Assembly: GCA_902515765.1 (NCBI GenBank)
Contig: CABXVZ010000001.1
Coordinates: 1 to 64,000 of the forward strand
Direction: 5' to 3'
DNA length: 64,000 bases
Source: an uncultured Alphaproteobacteria bacterium
Lineage (GTDB): Bacteria; Pseudomonadota; Alphaproteobacteria; HIMB59
Position 1 is the first letter of the stretch. Every line of letters begins with the position of its first letter. Made by a program: the position numbers and the translations under genes. The notes beneath the pieces are model-generated. The model was not told the DNA's origin. It searched no databases and saw nothing but the letters and a program-made list of their open reading frames with translations. Positions 63,238 through 64,000 of this stretch are shown piece after piece.

Positions 63238-64000
63238 TTACTTTTCAGGAATAGTAAATGTTGTAGAAGCCCAAACACTATGCCAGATGGGTTCCTTTTT
63301 TTTAAGATTGCCTTTTTTTGGGGTAATTATTACTGAGTCCAATAAATAATCCCTTCCTTTTTCAGCTATGAATTCTAAAGATCCCTCTTTATCAGTTACG
63401 AGGGTGATTATTCTAGCTTCTTCTTGGTTTTTTTTACTAAAGATTGTGACTTTTTGATTTTTGAGAGGTTTTTTTTTATAATAAAGATGGGCTGAAATTT
63501 TATTATCCTTTAATTCGTATGGATTATTTTTTAAAACAAATTCAAATAAGAGACCTGTTTTTTTATCTCGACCAGAAGTGCCTTTGATTACTATTAAAGA
63601 TTTAGCATAACGACGGTAACTCTCTACAAAATTTTCTGAGGGATAATTTAATTCAAAATGTTGATCAATTAATTCTCTGTGACTTTTTTCCAAAACAAAA
63701 TCTTTAAATTTAGAAAATTTTTTATAATCAACAAACTTATCATTTGTTTCATGATAGATAATTACAAGATTATCTATTGATGATTTCAAGTTTAAGGCTG
63801 GAACATCACCTAATACACCTTTTACTTTTATTTTTTTATTCTTACTTCCTGATAAAATATTAAATTTAGTAAAATCTGATGTATTATACATCAAAGTCAT
63901 ACCTTCAAAATTTTGACCTACTTTTAGATGTGCTTCGATTTCATTATTTTCATTTATATATTTTAAAGGCTCAATCCAAAACTCATGAGCGTTAAGCATA
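63238..64000 (-). CDS. DUF4198-like secreted protein, probably truncated by window edge
   Basis: NAHEFWIEPLKYINENNEIEAHLKVGQNFEGM; the expected signal peptide would lie beyond the window. Confidence 0.65.
   Translation of the reverse strand, partial: MLNAHEFWIEPLKYINENNEIEAHLKVGQNFEGMTLMYNTSDFTKFNILSGSKNKKIKVKGVLGDVPALNLKSSIDNLVIIYHETNDKFVDYKKFSKFKDFVLEKSHRELIDQHFELNYPSENFVESYRRYAKSLIVIKGTSGRDKKTGLLFEFVLKNNPYELKDNKISAHLYYKKKPLKNQKVTIFSKKNQEEARIITLVTDKEGSLEFIAEKGRDYLLDSVIITPKKGNLKKKEPIWHSVWASTTFTIPEK

Noticed and set aside
1-64000. CRISPR arrays, prophage, transposases, toxin-antitoxin or restriction systems
   Set aside because: No regularly spaced repeats, integrase/transposase motifs or defence-gene signatures seen in any frame

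Overview
AT-rich, densely packed bacterial chromosome segment. Gene order and protein families suggest a streamlined marine alphaproteobacterium; this is inferred from family recognition and was not searched. It has four main parts. (1) About 0-18 kb is a sugar-utilisation region: split transketolase, GlpK-like FGGY kinase, FrcBCA-type sugar ABC transporter with a convergent FrcK-like kinase, xylulokinase, DhnA/LacD-like aldolase, PfkB kinase, D-lyxose isomerase, FucU/RbsD mutarotase, ribokinase, aldo/keto reductase, SGNH hydrolase, Gfo/Idh/MocA oxidoreductase, ROK kinase, 6-phosphofructokinase and an orphan Fe/2OG oxygenase. (2) About 18.7-28.7 kb is a methylamine/one-carbon cluster: soxBDAG sarcosine oxidase, a dimethylglycine/sarcosine dehydrogenase-like flavoprotein, a MetF-like reductase and a DmdA-like GcvT-family methyltransferase, closed by a strong terminator. 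(3) About 29-42 kb is rmuC, a tRNA-Ser(GGA), small glycosyltransferase/methyltransferase patches, and the lepA-pheT-pheS-rplT-rpmI-infC block. (4) About 42-64 kb is mostly core genes: gltBD, uppP, rnd-kdsD-lptCAB, aroA-rpsA-ihfB-pyrF-trpFBA-accD-folC. No CRISPR array, prophage, transposon or classical defence system was seen. The best leads are the isomerase/kinase/aldolase sugar module, the DmdA-like plus MetF pairing in the sarcosine cluster, the orphan 2OG oxygenase joined to PFK, and several small RNA-level or overlap features: the SBP-permease hairpin, the rpsA mini-ORF, and shared TTAA stops.
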